Part shown: positions 42,580 to 52,369 of the stretch, one piece after another
Position numbering within the stretch: position 1 is the first letter of the stretch
Layout of the letters: the number at the start of each line of letters is the position of its first letter
From: Brevundimonas sp. AJA228-03
Lineage (GTDB): Bacteria; Pseudomonadota; Alphaproteobacteria; Caulobacterales; Caulobacteraceae
Direction: 5' to 3'
Assembly (NCBI RefSeq): GCF_017795885.1
Contig: NZ_CP059297.1
Location: 1,054,001-1,118,000, forward strand
DNA: 64,000 nt
Program-made: the position numbers and the translations under genes
Notes under the pieces: generated by a model
Seen by the model: the letters and a program-made list of their open reading frames with translations, nothing else
The model's database searches: none
What the model was told of the DNA's origin: nothing

Positions 42580-43106
42580 CGGATCGTCTCCTGACCCGGC
42601 GCACTAGACCCGGTGCCCTGCAGCGGCAAGCCCGACTTTCGGCCTGCGCGTCGGGTCCGCGCCTGCAAACGCCACAAGGGCCTTCGGCGAAGACGCGACT
42701 TTGACGGGGAAGGTGCGGGCGGTTGCCGTCAGGCCCCCGGGCTTCAGGTGAGGTGTTCAACCAGGCCCGAAACGCAGCCTGTGCTGAAGCGACCTCGGCG
42801 GGACCGGAATCCGGGGCGCCGTTACTGGCGAGGCCCAGGTGAACTTCACCGATACGATGATCCGCCCGTACGCCAACGAGATCGCGCAAGATGAGATCGC
42901 CGACGTCCGCTTCCTTCGTCAGGTGCCCGGCATCGTGACCGTGGCCCAGTCCGCCATCGACACCAGCGGCACCGATCCGAACGGAGCCTTCCCGAATGCT
43001 GCGCGTGCCGCATGTCTGGTCGGGCCGGGCATCGTCTTAACCCCCTTGCGTCGGACAGGGCCTTCCTGCCCCGTGGCTTCATCTTCGAGGATGACGACGG
43101 CCCGGC
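42580..43106. other. Intergenic region, possibly holding a decayed gene
   Basis: 527 bases. A frame from about 42839 on the plus strand gives ordinary-looking residues (TDTMIRPYANEIAQDEIADV ... GTDPNGAFPNAARA), but it collides with the end of manD and matches nothing I recognise. A shifted frame near 43050 reads [16 protein letters not shown]. These may be pieces of a broken gene. I see no RNA gene or clear terminator. Confidence 0.35.
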
Positions 43107-44375
43107 CTACCAATTGAACAGGGTCCCGTCTTCCAGGCGGTTCACCGGCAGATAGGCACGGCTGTAGGGATGGGTGGCGGCCAGCGTCTCGTCGAGATCC
43201 ACGCCCAGCCCTGGTGCATCGCCCGGATGCAGCATGCCGTCCCGGAAAGCGTAGTCGTGCGGGAAGACGGCGTCCGTCTCGGGTGTATGACGCATGTATT
43301 CCTGCAGGCCGAAGTTCGGGATCGACATCCCGAAATGCAGGGCCGCGGCCATGGTTACGGGCGACAGGTCGGTGGCACCGTGACAACCGGTGCGGACGTG
43401 GTGCAGGTCGGCCAGGCTCGCAATCCGCCTGAGGTGGGTGATGCCCCCTGCGTGGACCACAGTCGCCCGCACGAAGTCGATCAGCCCCTCCTCGATCAGG
43501 GTCTTGCAGTCCCAGATGGAGGAGAAGATCTCGCCCACGGCCAGGGGAGTCGTTGTGTGCTGGCGGATGGTGCGGAAGGCGGCCTGGTTTTCGGCCGGGA
43601 CGGCGTCCTCCAGCCAGAATGGACGGTAGGGTTCGAGGTCCTTGCCCAGCCGCCCGGCTTCGATCGGCGTCAGTCGGTGATGGACGTCGTGCAGCAGATG
43701 GATGTCCCGGCCCAGGGCCTCACGTGCGGCGTCGAACAGCGCGGGAACCGTCGTCATGTAGCGTTCGGTCGACCAGACGTTCTCGGTCGGAAGGTCGGCG
43801 TCAGCCGGCTCGTAGAACATCTTGTCGCGCGACACGCCGTAGGTGCTCTTCAGGCCCGGCACGCCGGACTGCAGCCGGATGGCGCGATACCCCAGGTCGC
43901 GATAGCGCAGGGCCTCGGCCACCGTCTCCTCAATGGTCGAGCCATTGGCGTGGCCATAGACCGTGACGCCGTCGCGACAGGCACCCCCGAGCAGCTGATA
44001 CAGCGGCAGGCCCGCGATCTTCGCCTTGATGTCCCACAGGGCGACGTCGACAGCGGCTATGGCCGTCATGCCGACCGGGCCGCCACGCCAGTAGGCCCCG
44101 CGATAGAGGAACTGCCACATGTCCTCGATCCGGTGCGCATCCCTGCCGATCAACAGGGGTAAGATGTGAGCTTCCAGATAGGCCACGACGGCCATCTCGC
44201 GCCCGTTCAGCGTGGCGTCGCCGAGGCCACAGGTCCCGTCGGCGGTGGTGATCTTCAGGGTGACGAAGTTTCGGCCCGGACAGGTCACGATGACGCGCGC
44301 ATCCGTGATGGTCGCCGTCGCGCGCGCGGGACGCGAAGGGATCTGGGGAATGGCGGCCGGTGAGCGATCGATCAT
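43107..44375 (-). CDS. manD: D-mannonate dehydratase, enolase superfamily (ManD/RspA type)
   Basis: 422 aa. The barrel motifs are intact: [47 protein letters not shown] (first metal ligand Asp), [50 protein letters not shown]. The tail [12 protein letters not shown] ... [16 protein letters not shown] is the ManD signature. It dehydrates D-mannonate to 2-keto-3-deoxy-D-gluconate in hexuronate breakdown. It stands alone with no neighbouring uxu/kdg genes in view. The ribosome binding site is weak. Confidence 0.94.
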   Translation of the reverse strand: MIDRSPAAIPQIPSRPARATATITDARVIVTCPGRNFVTLKITTADGTCGLGDATLNGREMAVVAYLEAHILPLLIGRDAHRIEDMWQFLYRGAYWRGGPVGMTAIAAVDVALWDIKAKIAGLPLYQLLGGACRDGVTVYGHANGSTIEETVAEALRYRDLGYRAIRLQSGVPGLKSTYGVSRDKMFYEPADADLPTENVWSTERYMTTVPALFDAAREALGRDIHLLHDVHHRLTPIEAGRLGKDLEPYRPFWLEDAVPAENQAAFRTIRQHTTTPLAVGEIFSSIWDCKTLIEEGLIDFVRATVVHAGGITHLRRIASLADLHHVRTGCHGATDLSPVTMAAALHFGMSIPNFGLQEYMRHTPETDAVFPHDYAFRDGMLHPGDAPGLGVDLDETLAATHPYSRAYLPVNRLEDGTLFNW

Positions 44376-44510
44376 GCGAAACTCAAGCAGTAGAGGGAAT
44401 GGATCGGCGAAAATGGCCCGACCCTGAGAAGGAGATTACCACCGGGGCGGCATGACCACATCATGAACCGACCTTACCGCCTCGCTCGGACCGCCTCGAG
44501 CCATCAAGAC

Positions 44511-44933
44511 TCAGAAGACGCTGTGAAGCTCTGCAACACTGGCTGCGCGCACGGCTTTGATTGTGTCAGCCGGTGTGGTCAGGAAGCGAACAGTGCGTAA
44601 GGTTTCGCACCCCTGGGCGCGGGCCCGTCGGAAGACCTCTTCCACCAGGGCGTCCGCGATCAGCTGGGGATTTGTCAGATCGAAAGCGACCAGTCGAAGG
44701 ATCTGCAGGCTCGGCCGACCGCCCTGCACAACCAGAATACGATAGAGGATCAATCCGCAGGGACGTCCCGCACCGTTCCGGGCGAGAAGGACCCCACCGT
44801 CGACGGTTTCATCGGCAAGGGTCGCCAGCTCGTCGCGCAAAGCCCGCTCGTCGAATGGCGCATGACCGAGGCGGGCCAGGACGAGCCCGTCGGCCAACTC
44901 ATTTGGCTCCATGGGTTTCACCACAATGGTCAT
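44511..44933 (-). CDS. Small hypothetical protein (possibly GNAT-like) divergent from fnr
   Basis: 140 aa from ATG 44933. It reads MTIVVKPMEPNELADGLVLA, then GGVLLARNGAGRPCGLILYRILVVQG and LVEEVFRRARAQGCETLRTVRF. The alternation of beta strands and helices with a central ...G-x-ILYRI... strand is reminiscent of the GNAT acetyltransferase fold, but the acetyl-CoA loop is not convincing. It has no signal peptide. It shares the 103-base divergent region with the FNR gene, including an FNR-type box, so it may be oxygen-regulated. Longer starts upstream are possible. Confidence 0.65.
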   Translation of the reverse strand: MTIVVKPMEPNELADGLVLARLGHAPFDERALRDELATLADETVDGGVLLARNGAGRPCGLILYRILVVQGGRPSLQILRLVAFDLTNPQLIADALVEEVFRRARAQGCETLRTVRFLTTPADTIKAVRAASVAELHSVF

Positions 44934-44967
44934 CCGGTGAGTTTTGCCCCAATGTCGAAGCCCCGCA

Positions 44968-44981
44968 TTGATCTCGCTCAA
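44968..44981. promoter_or_regulatory. FNR/FixK-type box in the fnr divergent region
   Basis: TTGATCTCGCTCAA matches TTGAT-N4-ATCAA at nine of ten conserved positions. It lies 56 bases before the fnr start and 35 bases before the divergent gene, suggesting autoregulation. Confidence 0.5.
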
Positions 44982-45036
44982 ACAGTCGTTGGCCGGGCAT
45001 ACGCCGACGCCCTCGACGGACAAGGAGGACCTGAGC

Positions 45037-45774
45037 ATGCTGGAGCTGAAGGCTCTCCCGGCCGGTTGCACGGACCGTCGGCGCAGCAATGCCTGCGACA
45101 CCTGTGGTGCCCGTCCGTTCAGCGTCTGCGCCAGTATCGATGATGCCGATCTCAGCCGTCTCGATACGCTGGCCGAGCATCTGGTACTGAACGGTGGCGA
45201 TACCCTGATCCGTGCCGATGATCCGGCCCGGCATGTGTTCAACATCACCTCAGGGTCAGTCCGGGTCTACCGGCTGCTGTCCGATGGCCGCCGACAGATC
45301 ACCGGCTTCCTGTTCGCGGGCGACTTTCTGGGCCTCGCGACCGGCGATCTGTATGTGTTCTCGGCCGAAGCGATCGAACCGGTCACAGCCTGCAGGTTCC
45401 GCAAGACTGATTACCGGACGCTGATCCGCGAGACACCGGCGCTGGAGACCGCCCTTCTGGATCGGGCCAACCACGAGCTGGCGGCGGCGCAGAACCAGAT
45501 CCTGCTGCTCGGGCGCAAGACCGCGCTCGAACGGGTCTCGACCTTCCTGCTGGAGATGCCGAACCACGACCCCGCGCGGCCGGGACCTTCGGGCCGTGTT
45601 CACCTGCCCATGACGCGCGCCGAGATCGCCGATTACCTCGGCCTGACGATCGAGACCGTCAGCCGGGTCTTCACCCGTCTGAAGACACAGGGCGTGATCC
45701 GGCTGATGTCGCTCACGGAAATCCGCATCGAACAGCCGGACAGGCTCCGCGCACTGGCAGACGGCGAGGCTTGA
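45037..45774 (+). CDS. fnrL: FNR-family oxygen-sensing [4Fe-4S] transcription regulator
   Basis: 245 aa. Cys20, Cys23, Cys31 (NACDTCGARPFSVC) and Cys119 (VTACRF) match the four cluster ligands of FNR, so it senses oxygen directly, unlike FixK. The cyclic-nucleotide-type beta-roll (40-130), a dimerisation helix and a C-terminal helix-turn-helix with ETVSRVFTRLKTQGVI follow; Glu, Ser and Arg of ETVSR recognise the TTGAT half-site. AAGGAGG is 8 bases before ATG. It heads the microaerobic block and probably controls hemN, ompW and ccoNOQP through the nearby boxes. Confidence 0.9.
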   Translation: MLELKALPAGCTDRRRSNACDTCGARPFSVCASIDDADLSRLDTLAEHLVLNGGDTLIRADDPARHVFNITSGSVRVYRLLSDGRRQITGFLFAGDFLGLATGDLYVFSAEAIEPVTACRFRKTDYRTLIRETPALETALLDRANHELAAAQNQILLLGRKTALERVSTFLLEMPNHDPARPGPSGRVHLPMTRAEIADYLGLTIETVSRVFTRLKTQGVIRLMSLTEIRIEQPDRLRALADGEA

Positions 45775-45784
45775 TCACCACGGT

Positions 45785-45798
45785 TTGACCGAGGTCAA
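45785..45798. promoter_or_regulatory. FNR/FixK-type box upstream of hemN
   Basis: TTGACCGAGGTCAA is a perfect palindrome of the TTGA-N6-TCAA type, 72 bases before the hemN start. Confidence 0.7.
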
Positions 45799-45870
45799 AG
45801 ACCGTGCCCGGAGGCGGCTCTAGGCGGGCTGTGACGTCGGTCGCGGGGATCGACGCTACGGAGCCTGACC

Positions 45871-47265
45871 ATGACCCTGGCACATGCCGTCTGCGGGGAG
45901 ACGCAACGCGCGCTTCGGGCCGCGTCCCTGATCGGGCGATACGACGCCAATCTGCCTCGCTACACCAGTTACCCGACGGCAGCGCAGTTCATGCCTGATG
46001 TCGGACCCGGCGAGTGGGAGGAGTGGCTCGCTGTGGTACCGGCCGACGAAGCGGCCTCGCTCTACGTCCATATCCCGTTCTGCAGGACGCTCTGTTGGTA
46101 CTGTGCCTGCAACACGCGCGCGGTCAATCGCTCCGCGACCATCCGAAGCTATATCGATCTGTTGATCGAGGAGGCGAGGTTGACGCAAGCGGCGCTGGGC
46201 AGACGTCAGCGCGTGGCCCGGCTGCATCTGGGCGGCGGTACGCCGAACATGGTGGCCACCGATGATCTCGACCGGCTCTTCGCCGGGCTTCGCGAGGCCT
46301 TTGCCTTCGTTTCAGAGCCCGAGATCGCGGCCGAACTCGACCCCTCAAGCCTGACCCGGACCTGGGTCCGCGCAGCGGCCCGCAACGGCCTCAGCCGGGC
46401 CAGCCTCGGCGTGCAGGATCTGTCGCCCCGCGTGCAGCAGGCGGTCAATCGCTTCGAACCGTTCGAGACGGTCTCCCGCGCCGCCGACTGGCTGAGCGCC
46501 GCCGACGTCGGATCGCTCAACCTGGACCTGATGTACGGGCTTCCGCTGCAGACCAGGGATGACCTGCTCACCACCCTCGACCAGGTAACGACCCTGAGGC
46601 CTGCGCGCATCGCGCTGTTCGGCTATGCGCATGTGCCCTGGCTGAAGCCGCATCAGAAGCTGATCAACGAAGCCGACCTGCCAGGACCCGCAGAACGATT
46701 CGCCCAGAGCCAGGCCGCCGCTGCCTATCTCACCGACGCCGGGTATCAGGCCGTAGGCCTCGATCATTTCGCCTTGCCAGAAGACAGCCTGGCGATCGCG
46801 GCGCGATCGGGCAGGCTGCATCGCAATTTCCAGGGCTATACGACCGATGATGCCGCGACCCTCATCGGGCTCGGCGCCTCTTCGATCGGGCGGACGACGA
46901 CGGGCTATGCGCAGAACCACACGATCGAGCGCGACTGGCGCGCCGCCGTGACCGAGGGCCGGCTCCCTGTCGCGCGCGGGCTGGCCCTGACCCAGGACGA
47001 CCGCCGCCGCGCCGAGGTCATCGAGCGGCTGATGTGTGATTTCTCCGTGAGCCTGGCGGAGATGGAGCGCTCGCAGGGTCCCGCGCCGGATCGGTTCTCG
47101 GCAGCCTTGACGCGACTGTCGCCGCTGGTCGCCGACGGCCTGGTCGTCTGCGAAAACGACCGCGTTTCGGTGACCGATCTGGGTCGACCCTTTGTGCGTC
47201 TGATCTGCGCCGCGTTCGACACATCGCTCGCTCCGGCCACCGGCAGACACGGGCGCATGATCTGA
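45871..47265 (+). CDS. hemN: Oxygen-independent coproporphyrinogen III dehydrogenase HemN (radical SAM)
   Basis: 464 aa. The N-terminal YDANLPRYTSYPTAAQF and radical-SAM motif HIPFCRTLCWYCACN (CxxxCxxC plus the following Cys typical of true HemN) are present. They are followed by LHLGGGTPNM, LNLDLMYGLPLQT and the C-terminal HemN domain (GYTTDDAATLIGLGASSIG). It makes protoporphyrinogen IX when oxygen is scarce, supplying haem to the cbb3 oxidase. An FNR-type box lies 72 bases upstream. Confidence 0.95.
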   Translation: MTLAHAVCGETQRALRAASLIGRYDANLPRYTSYPTAAQFMPDVGPGEWEEWLAVVPADEAASLYVHIPFCRTLCWYCACNTRAVNRSATIRSYIDLLIEEARLTQAALGRRQRVARLHLGGGTPNMVATDDLDRLFAGLREAFAFVSEPEIAAELDPSSLTRTWVRAAARNGLSRASLGVQDLSPRVQQAVNRFEPFETVSRAADWLSAADVGSLNLDLMYGLPLQTRDDLLTTLDQVTTLRPARIALFGYAHVPWLKPHQKLINEADLPGPAERFAQSQAAAAYLTDAGYQAVGLDHFALPEDSLAIAARSGRLHRNFQGYTTDDAATLIGLGASSIGRTTTGYAQNHTIERDWRAAVTEGRLPVARGLALTQDDRRRAEVIERLMCDFSVSLAEMERSQGPAPDRFSAALTRLSPLVADGLVVCENDRVSVTDLGRPFVRLICAAFDTSLAPATGRHGRMI

Positions 47266-47268
47266 GGT

Positions 47269-47282
47269 TTGCGATAGGTCAA
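47269..47282. promoter_or_regulatory. FNR/FixK-type box upstream of ompW
   Basis: TTGCGATAGGTCAA has one intact TCAA half-site and a degenerate TTGCG half, like the box at 49743. It lies 86 bases before the ompW start. Confidence 0.5.
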
Positions 47283-47368
47283 GGCGTCCGACCGGCACCC
47301 GGTTCACACCATCCGCGACGCCTCCAACCGGACGCATTCCGCGACCGGACCGCGTCGTGGACCTCAAG

Positions 47369-48031
47369 ATGCGCTCGCACAACTCCCTCCGGATCGCCGC
47401 CCTCGGAACCGGCATCGCCCTCGCGGCGCTCGCCGCGCCCGCTTCCGCCCAGGACTGGCAAGTCGCCCGCAAGGGCGACTGGATCGTCACCGGCCGGATC
47501 ACCGATGTGGCCTCCAGCGCCGACGATGCCATCACCACCGCCGCCGGTGCCGCCACAGGTCTGAATGTCGATGTGGGCGATGACGTCATGCCGACGCTCG
47601 GCTTTACCTACTTCCTGACCGACAATATCTCGGTCGAGGCGATTCTGGGCGCGACGCGCCATGAGATCCGGGCCCAGGGCGGCACAACCGATGTGGCGGT
47701 TCACGAGACCTGGGTGCTGCCGCCCGTGGTCACGCTCCAGTATCGTCCCGCACCGGAGGCGCGCGTCAGTCCGTATGCGGGTGCCGGTCTGAACTACATG
47801 CTGTTCTTCAGCGGCGAGGACAGGAACGGCTTCGACGTCAAGCTGGACGACGGCCTCGGCTATGCGCTTCAGGCAGGCGCGGACATTGCTGTTTCCGGCC
47901 CCTGGACCGTGAATGTCGACGTCAAGAAAGTCTGGTTCAACACCGATGCCACCATCAACGCCGCTACGCTGAAAAGCGACGTGAACCTCGATCCATGGGT
48001 CGTTTCGCTCGGTATCGGCCGCAAGTTCTGA
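47369..48031 (+). CDS. ompW: OmpW-family outer-membrane protein
   Basis: 220 aa with a signal peptide ending ...APASAQ. The 8-stranded barrel pattern is seen in DWIVTGRITDVASS, MPTLGFTYFLTDNISVEAIL, WVLPPVVTLQYRPAPEARVSPYAGAGLNYMLFF and the C-terminal WVVSLGIGRKF ending in Phe. OmpW proteins pass small hydrophobic compounds and are often induced without oxygen, in keeping with the upstream FNR-like box. A GTG four codons earlier is an alternative start. Confidence 0.9.
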   Translation: MRSHNSLRIAALGTGIALAALAAPASAQDWQVARKGDWIVTGRITDVASSADDAITTAAGAATGLNVDVGDDVMPTLGFTYFLTDNISVEAILGATRHEIRAQGGTTDVAVHETWVLPPVVTLQYRPAPEARVSPYAGAGLNYMLFFSGEDRNGFDVKLDDGLGYALQAGADIAVSGPWTVNVDVKKVWFNTDATINAATLKSDVNLDPWVVSLGIGRKF

Positions 48032-48038
48032 CCATGCC

Positions 48039-48067
48039 GGCGGCGGTCGTCTCCGACGGCCGTCGCC
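48039..48067. terminator. Stem-loop between convergent ompW and hemA
   Basis: GGCGGCGGTCGTC pairs with GACGGCCGTCGCC (13 pairs including two G-T) around TCC, 8 bases after the ompW stop. No T run follows; it may act as a terminator or 3' protector. Confidence 0.45.
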
Positions 48068-48167
48068 TGCGCGTCGCGCGTTCTTCGGTTGCGTTGACCC
48101 GCAGCCTCCGGGGAAGGAGAACACATACTTTCCCTTAGCCGCCCGGCCATGGGTGAAAGCCGACAGC

Positions 48168-48187
48168 GGGTCCACCTCAAACGATCA
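48168..48187. repeat. Second copy of a 20-base segment of the MITE-like element
   Basis: GGGTCCACCTCAAACGATCA is identical to 16319-16338, the inner part of the right terminus of the 139-bp element. The opposite terminus is not visible nearby, so this is a solo or decayed copy just beyond the hemA stop. Confidence 0.65.
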
Positions 48188-48191
48188 AGCT

Positions 48192-49439
48192 CTACGCCGC
48201 GACCGGCATCCGGGCGACGTTGCAGTGGGTCCACAGCCGGTCCATGGCCGTGACCAGGGCGTCCATCATGGCGTCGTCGTGGTTGGGCGAGGGGGTGAAG
48301 CGCAGGCGCTCGGTGCCCTTGGGCACAGTCGGATAGTTGATCGGCTGGACATAGATGCCGTGGTCTTCCAGCAGCATGTCCGAGATCATCTTGGCATGGA
48401 CCGGATCGCCGACGAAGACCGGGACGATATGGCTCTCGGACGGCATGACCGGAATGCCGGCCTCGGCAAAGCGGCGCTTCAGGGTCGCGGCCCGTTCCTG
48501 ATGGGCGTCGCGCAGTTCGGGGTGGGTCTTCAGGTGACGGACCGAGGCCAGGGCTCCCGCCGTCAGGGCCGGCGGCAGGGAGGTGGTGAAGATGAAGCCC
48601 GAGGCCCAGCTGCGGACCGCGTCCACGATCACGGCGTCGGCGGCGATATAGCCGCCCATCACGCCGATGGCCTTGCCCAGGGTGCATTCGACGATGTCGA
48701 TGCCGTCCAGCACCCCGTCCCGCTCGGCCACGCCCGCCCCGGTCGCGCCGTACAGGCCGACGGCGTGGACCTCGTCCAGATAGGTCAGGGCCCCGTATTT
48801 CCGGGCCAGGGCGATGGTGCCTGCCAGGTCGGCGATGTCGCCGTCCATCGAATAGACGCTCTCGAACGCCACCAGCCTGGGCGCATCGGCCGGGGCCGCC
48901 GCCAGCAGGGTCTCCAGATGCACCAGGTCGTTGTGCCGGAAGACATGCCGCTCGCAGCCGCCGTTCCGGATGCCCGCGATCATCGAGGCATGGTTCAGGC
49001 TGTCGGAGAAGATGATCAGACCCGGCAGGATCTTCTGCAGCGTCGTCAACGTCGCCTCATTGGCCACATAGCCCGAGGTGAACAGAAGCGCCGCTTCTTT
49101 CCGGTGCCAGGCTGCCAGCTCGGCCTCCAGATCGACCGCCGAGCGCGTCGTGCCACTGATGTTGCGCGTGCCCCCGGCCCCGGCGCCCACGGCGTCCAGC
49201 TCGGCCGACATGGCCTCCAGCACGGCCGGGTGTTGGCCCATGCCGAGATAGTCGTTGGAGCACCAGATCACGCAGTCCTGCTCGGTCCCGTCCGCGCGAC
49301 GCCGCACGGCCCGGGGGAACTGACCCCGCACCCGCTTCAGATCGGCAAAGACCCGATAGCGGCCCTCGTCCCTGACCTGATCGACAGCGGACTGGAATGC
49401 GGCGGTGTAGTCGAAACGACTCGTGGTGTCGCGCATCAT
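48192..49439 (-). CDS. hemA: 5-aminolevulinate synthase
   Basis: 415 aa. It begins with the alphaproteobacterial ALAS pattern ([23 protein letters not shown]) and has [26 protein letters not shown], the PLP site with Lys in [28 protein letters not shown] and the C-terminal [10 protein letters not shown]. It joins glycine and succinyl-CoA in the first step of haem synthesis. ATG 49439 overlaps the stop of the small membrane protein gene (ATGA), so both are translated from one message. Confidence 0.96.
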   Translation of the reverse strand: MMRDTTSRFDYTAAFQSAVDQVRDEGRYRVFADLKRVRGQFPRAVRRRADGTEQDCVIWCSNDYLGMGQHPAVLEAMSAELDAVGAGAGGTRNISGTTRSAVDLEAELAAWHRKEAALLFTSGYVANEATLTTLQKILPGLIIFSDSLNHASMIAGIRNGGCERHVFRHNDLVHLETLLAAAPADAPRLVAFESVYSMDGDIADLAGTIALARKYGALTYLDEVHAVGLYGATGAGVAERDGVLDGIDIVECTLGKAIGVMGGYIAADAVIVDAVRSWASGFIFTTSLPPALTAGALASVRHLKTHPELRDAHQERAATLKRRFAEAGIPVMPSESHIVPVFVGDPVHAKMISDMLLEDHGIYVQPINYPTVPKGTERLRFTPSPNHDDAMMDALVTAMDRLWTHCNVARMPVAA

Positions 49440-49696
49440 GCCCTCGCTCCATGGACGGCATTGAAGCGCAGCAGTGACGTGCCGGCGGCAGCCGCTCCTA
49501 GGGTGGCCGTCCAGCAGGCGACGGCTCCGAAACAGGCCATGCAATGTCCGCTCGTCGGTCCGCAAAGCGTGGCGGTCATCGCCATGTGGTCCAGGGCCAG
49601 GACGGTCAGTGCCGAGGCGAGGCCGCCCAACGAACACGCCAGACCAAGCAGGCCGCCGGCGATGATTTTGCGTTCCAGGTCGTCAGTGATCGGCAT
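49436..49696 (-). CDS. Small Cys-rich membrane protein co-transcribed with hemA
   Basis: 86 aa from ATG 49696 with GGAGG 7 bases upstream. There are two hydrophobic helices ([20 protein letters not shown] and [20 protein letters not shown]) joined by a short loop with [20 protein letters not shown]. The His and clustered Cys in the loop could bind metal or haem. It overlaps hemA by four bases and diverges from ccoN with an FNR-type box between, so it belongs to the low-oxygen programme. I do not recognise the family. Confidence 0.75.
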   Translation of the reverse strand: MPITDDLERKIIAGGLLGLACSLGGLASALTVLALDHMAMTATLCGPTSGHCMACFGAVACWTATLGAAAAGTSLLRFNAVHGARA

Positions 49697-49742
49697 CGGG
49701 GCCCTCCGCCGACCATAACATCCCGAACGTCGCCATTCTGCT

Positions 49743-49756
49743 TTGCGATAGATCAA
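49743..49756. promoter_or_regulatory. FNR/FixK-type box between the hemA unit and ccoN
   Basis: TTGCGATAGATCAA carries a perfect ATCAA half-site and a TTGCG half. It lies 50 bases before ccoN and 46 bases before the divergent small gene, well placed to control both. Confidence 0.65.
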
Positions 49757-49806
49757 AGCGGACGCCGCAGCGGTGCGGCAAAGCCCCCGGAGACAAGGGG
49801 GCGTGC

Positions 49807-51453
49807 ATGCCGAATCGACCACAGACTGACGAACTCCAGTTCGGGGCCATCACGCTCTTCGTGACCCTCGGGGTGCTGACCGTCATCGCCCTTCTGGCGA
49901 CGGCCTTCACCGACGACCCGGCATTCCGCTTCCACGGAACCATCCTGCTCATCGCCGGCGTGCTTTCGCTTGCGGCCATGACGCTGGGCATCAACAACGG
50001 ACGGTTCCGAGCCGATCCCTTGCGCTACTCGGACGGCGTCATTCGCGCCGGGGTGATCGCCACCATGTTCTGGGGTGTCGTGGGAATGCTGGTCGGGGTG
50101 GTCATCGCCTCCCAGCTGTCCTGGCCGGACATCTTCTACTTCCCGGAAGCCGGCTGGCTGAACTTCGGCCGGTTGCGTCCGCTCCACACATCCGGCGTGA
50201 TCTTCGCCTTCGGCGGAAACGCCCTGATCTGCACCTCCTTCTGGGTCGTGCAGCGGACCTGCCGGGCGCGCCTGGCAGGCGGCATGTGGCCGTGGTTCGT
50301 CTTCTGGGGCTACCAGCTGTTCATCGTCCTGGCGGCCACCGGCTATCTTGCGGGCATCACCCAGTCGCGCGAATACGCCGAGCCCGAGTGGTACGTCGAC
50401 ATCTGGCTGACCATTGTCTGGGTCGCCTATCTCCTGGTCTTCCTCGGCACGATCTGGAAGCGCAAGGAACCGCACATCTATGTGGCCAACTGGTTCTACC
50501 TGGCCTTCATCGTCACGGTCGCCCTGCTGCATCTGGTGAACAATGCCGCCGTTCCGGTGGGTCTGCTGGAAGCGCGCAGCTATTCGGTCTTCGCCGGTGT
50601 CCAGGACGCCCTCGTGCAGTGGTGGTACGGCCATAACGCCGTCGGCTTCTTCCTGACCGCCGGCTTTCTGGGAATAATGTACTATTTCGTGCCCAAACGG
50701 GTCGAACGGCCGGTCTATTCCTACCGCCTGTCGATCGTGCACTTCTGGTCACTGATCTTCATCTACATCTGGGCTGGCCCGCACCACCTGCACTACACCG
50801 CCCTGCCCCAGTGGGCGCAGACCCTGGGCATGACCTTCTCGATCATGCTGTGGATGCCGTCCTGGGGCGGGATGATCAACGGCCTGATGACCCTCTCGGG
50901 GGCGTGGGACAAGCTGCGCACCGATCCGGTGGTGCGGATGATGGTCGTGGCCATCGCCTTCTACGGCATGTCGACGTTCGAGGGGCCGCTTATGTCCATC
51001 CGGACGGTCAATGCCCTGTCCCACTATACCGACTGGACCATCGGACACGTCCACTCCGGGGCGCTGGGCTGGGTCGGCTTCATCAGCTTCGGCGCGATAT
51101 ACTGCCTGGTCCCCTGGCTCTGGAAGAAGGACCGTCTGTATTCGAACGCCCTGGTCGAGTGGCATTTCTGGATCGCGACCACCGGCATCGTTCTCTACAT
51201 CACCGCGATGTGGGTCTCCGGCATCATGGAGGGCCTGATGTGGCGCGAGTACACGCCCGACGGCTACCTGGCCAACAGCTTCATCGAGACCGTCGCCGCC
51301 AAGCACATCGAGAACGTCATCCGCACCGTCGGCGGCCTGATGTTCCTGAGCGGCACGCTCATCATGTCCTACAACCTGTGGCGAACGATCCGCATGCCGT
51401 CCTCGGAGTCCTCCGAGACGGCGATCGCGCCGCACCTGCTGCCGGCCGAGTGA
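49807..51453 (+). CDS. ccoN: cbb3-type cytochrome c oxidase subunit I
   Basis: 548 aa with 12 or more membrane helices. Haem and copper ligands are in place: [17 protein letters not shown] (low-spin haem His), [26 protein letters not shown] (CuB His and the cbb3-type Tyr region), [13 protein letters not shown] (CuB His pair) and [16 protein letters not shown] (haem b3 and low-spin haem His). It reduces oxygen to water at high affinity. First gene of ccoNOQP, behind an FNR-type box. Confidence 0.97.
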   Translation: MPNRPQTDELQFGAITLFVTLGVLTVIALLATAFTDDPAFRFHGTILLIAGVLSLAAMTLGINNGRFRADPLRYSDGVIRAGVIATMFWGVVGMLVGVVIASQLSWPDIFYFPEAGWLNFGRLRPLHTSGVIFAFGGNALICTSFWVVQRTCRARLAGGMWPWFVFWGYQLFIVLAATGYLAGITQSREYAEPEWYVDIWLTIVWVAYLLVFLGTIWKRKEPHIYVANWFYLAFIVTVALLHLVNNAAVPVGLLEARSYSVFAGVQDALVQWWYGHNAVGFFLTAGFLGIMYYFVPKRVERPVYSYRLSIVHFWSLIFIYIWAGPHHLHYTALPQWAQTLGMTFSIMLWMPSWGGMINGLMTLSGAWDKLRTDPVVRMMVVAIAFYGMSTFEGPLMSIRTVNALSHYTDWTIGHVHSGALGWVGFISFGAIYCLVPWLWKKDRLYSNALVEWHFWIATTGIVLYITAMWVSGIMEGLMWREYTPDGYLANSFIETVAAKHIENVIRTVGGLMFLSGTLIMSYNLWRTIRMPSSESSETAIAPHLLPAE

Positions 51454-51461
51454 GGATCGCC

Positions 51462-52199
51462 ATGTGGAAGAAACACGGACCGCTTGAGCGGCACTCTCTG
51501 TTGCTGATCCTCGGCATCGTCATCGTCGTCTCGATCGGTGGCATCGTCGAGATCGCGCCGCTGTTCTGGGTCGAGAGCACGATCGAGGAGGTCGAGGGCG
51601 TTCGCCCCTATACCCCGCTCGAATTGGCGGGTCGCGACATCTACATTGCCGAGGGCTGCTACAGCTGCCACTCCCAGATGATCCGGCCCCTGCGCGATGA
51701 GGTCGAACGCTACGGCCACTACAGTCTCGCCGCCGAGAGCATGTATGACCATCCGTTCCAGTGGGGCTCCAAGCGCACCGGGCCGGACCTGGCACGGGTC
51801 GGCGGCAAATACTCCAACGAGTGGCACCGCCAGCACCTCGGCGATCCGCGCTCGGTGGTGCCCGAGTCCAACATGCCTCCCTACGCCTTCCTGGCCGACA
51901 AGGATCTGGATCTGCACGCCATTCGCGCCAAGCTGGCGACGATGCGGACGGTGGGCGTGCCCTATACCGACGACGAGATCGAGAACGCCGAGGCCGACGC
52001 CCGGGCCCAGGTCGATCCCTACGCCAGCGAAACCTCCGCCCTGCGGGGCCGATACGGCCCCCGTATCATCCAGGGCGACTTCGACGGCGATCCGGCGCGT
52101 CTGACCAGGATGGACGCCCTGATCGCCTATCTTCAGCAACTCGGCACGATGGTCGATTTCCGCACCTATCAGGCCGAAGATCCGGACAATATGCGATGA
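51462..52199 (+). CDS. ccoO: cbb3-type cytochrome c oxidase subunit II (mono-haem cytochrome c)
   Basis: 245 aa. One N-terminal membrane anchor ([19 protein letters not shown]) precedes the haem-c motif CYSCH at 66-70 ([12 protein letters not shown]). The CcoO landmarks [32 protein letters not shown] and a Met ligand region ([13 protein letters not shown]) follow. It passes electrons from CcoP to CcoN. AGGA precedes the ATG 8 bases after the ccoN stop. Confidence 0.97.
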   Translation: MWKKHGPLERHSLLLILGIVIVVSIGGIVEIAPLFWVESTIEEVEGVRPYTPLELAGRDIYIAEGCYSCHSQMIRPLRDEVERYGHYSLAAESMYDHPFQWGSKRTGPDLARVGGKYSNEWHRQHLGDPRSVVPESNMPPYAFLADKDLDLHAIRAKLATMRTVGVPYTDDEIENAEADARAQVDPYASETSALRGRYGPRIIQGDFDGDPARLTRMDALIAYLQQLGTMVDFRTYQAEDPDNMR

Positions 52200-52369
52200 G
52201 CGGCCTGGACTACGAGACCGTGGCCCGCTTCGCCCAGCAGGGCGGGCTGGTCTACTTCGGCGCGATCTTCTTTGCCGGCCTCGCCTATGCGCTCTGGCCC
52301 CGTAATGGCGAGGCCTTCCGCCGCCTCGCCCAACTCCCGCTCGAGAAGGACGAGGGCGACCATGTCTGA
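52196..52369 (+). CDS. ccoQ: cbb3-type oxidase small subunit CcoQ
   Basis: 57 aa: one membrane helix ([20 protein letters not shown]) and a charged tail, as in CcoQ/FixQ, which stabilises the oxidase. It overlaps ccoO by 4 bases (ATGA) and ccoP by 8. Confidence 0.9.
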   Translation: MSGLDYETVARFAQQGGLVYFGAIFFAGLAYALWPRNGEAFRRLAQLPLEKDEGDHV

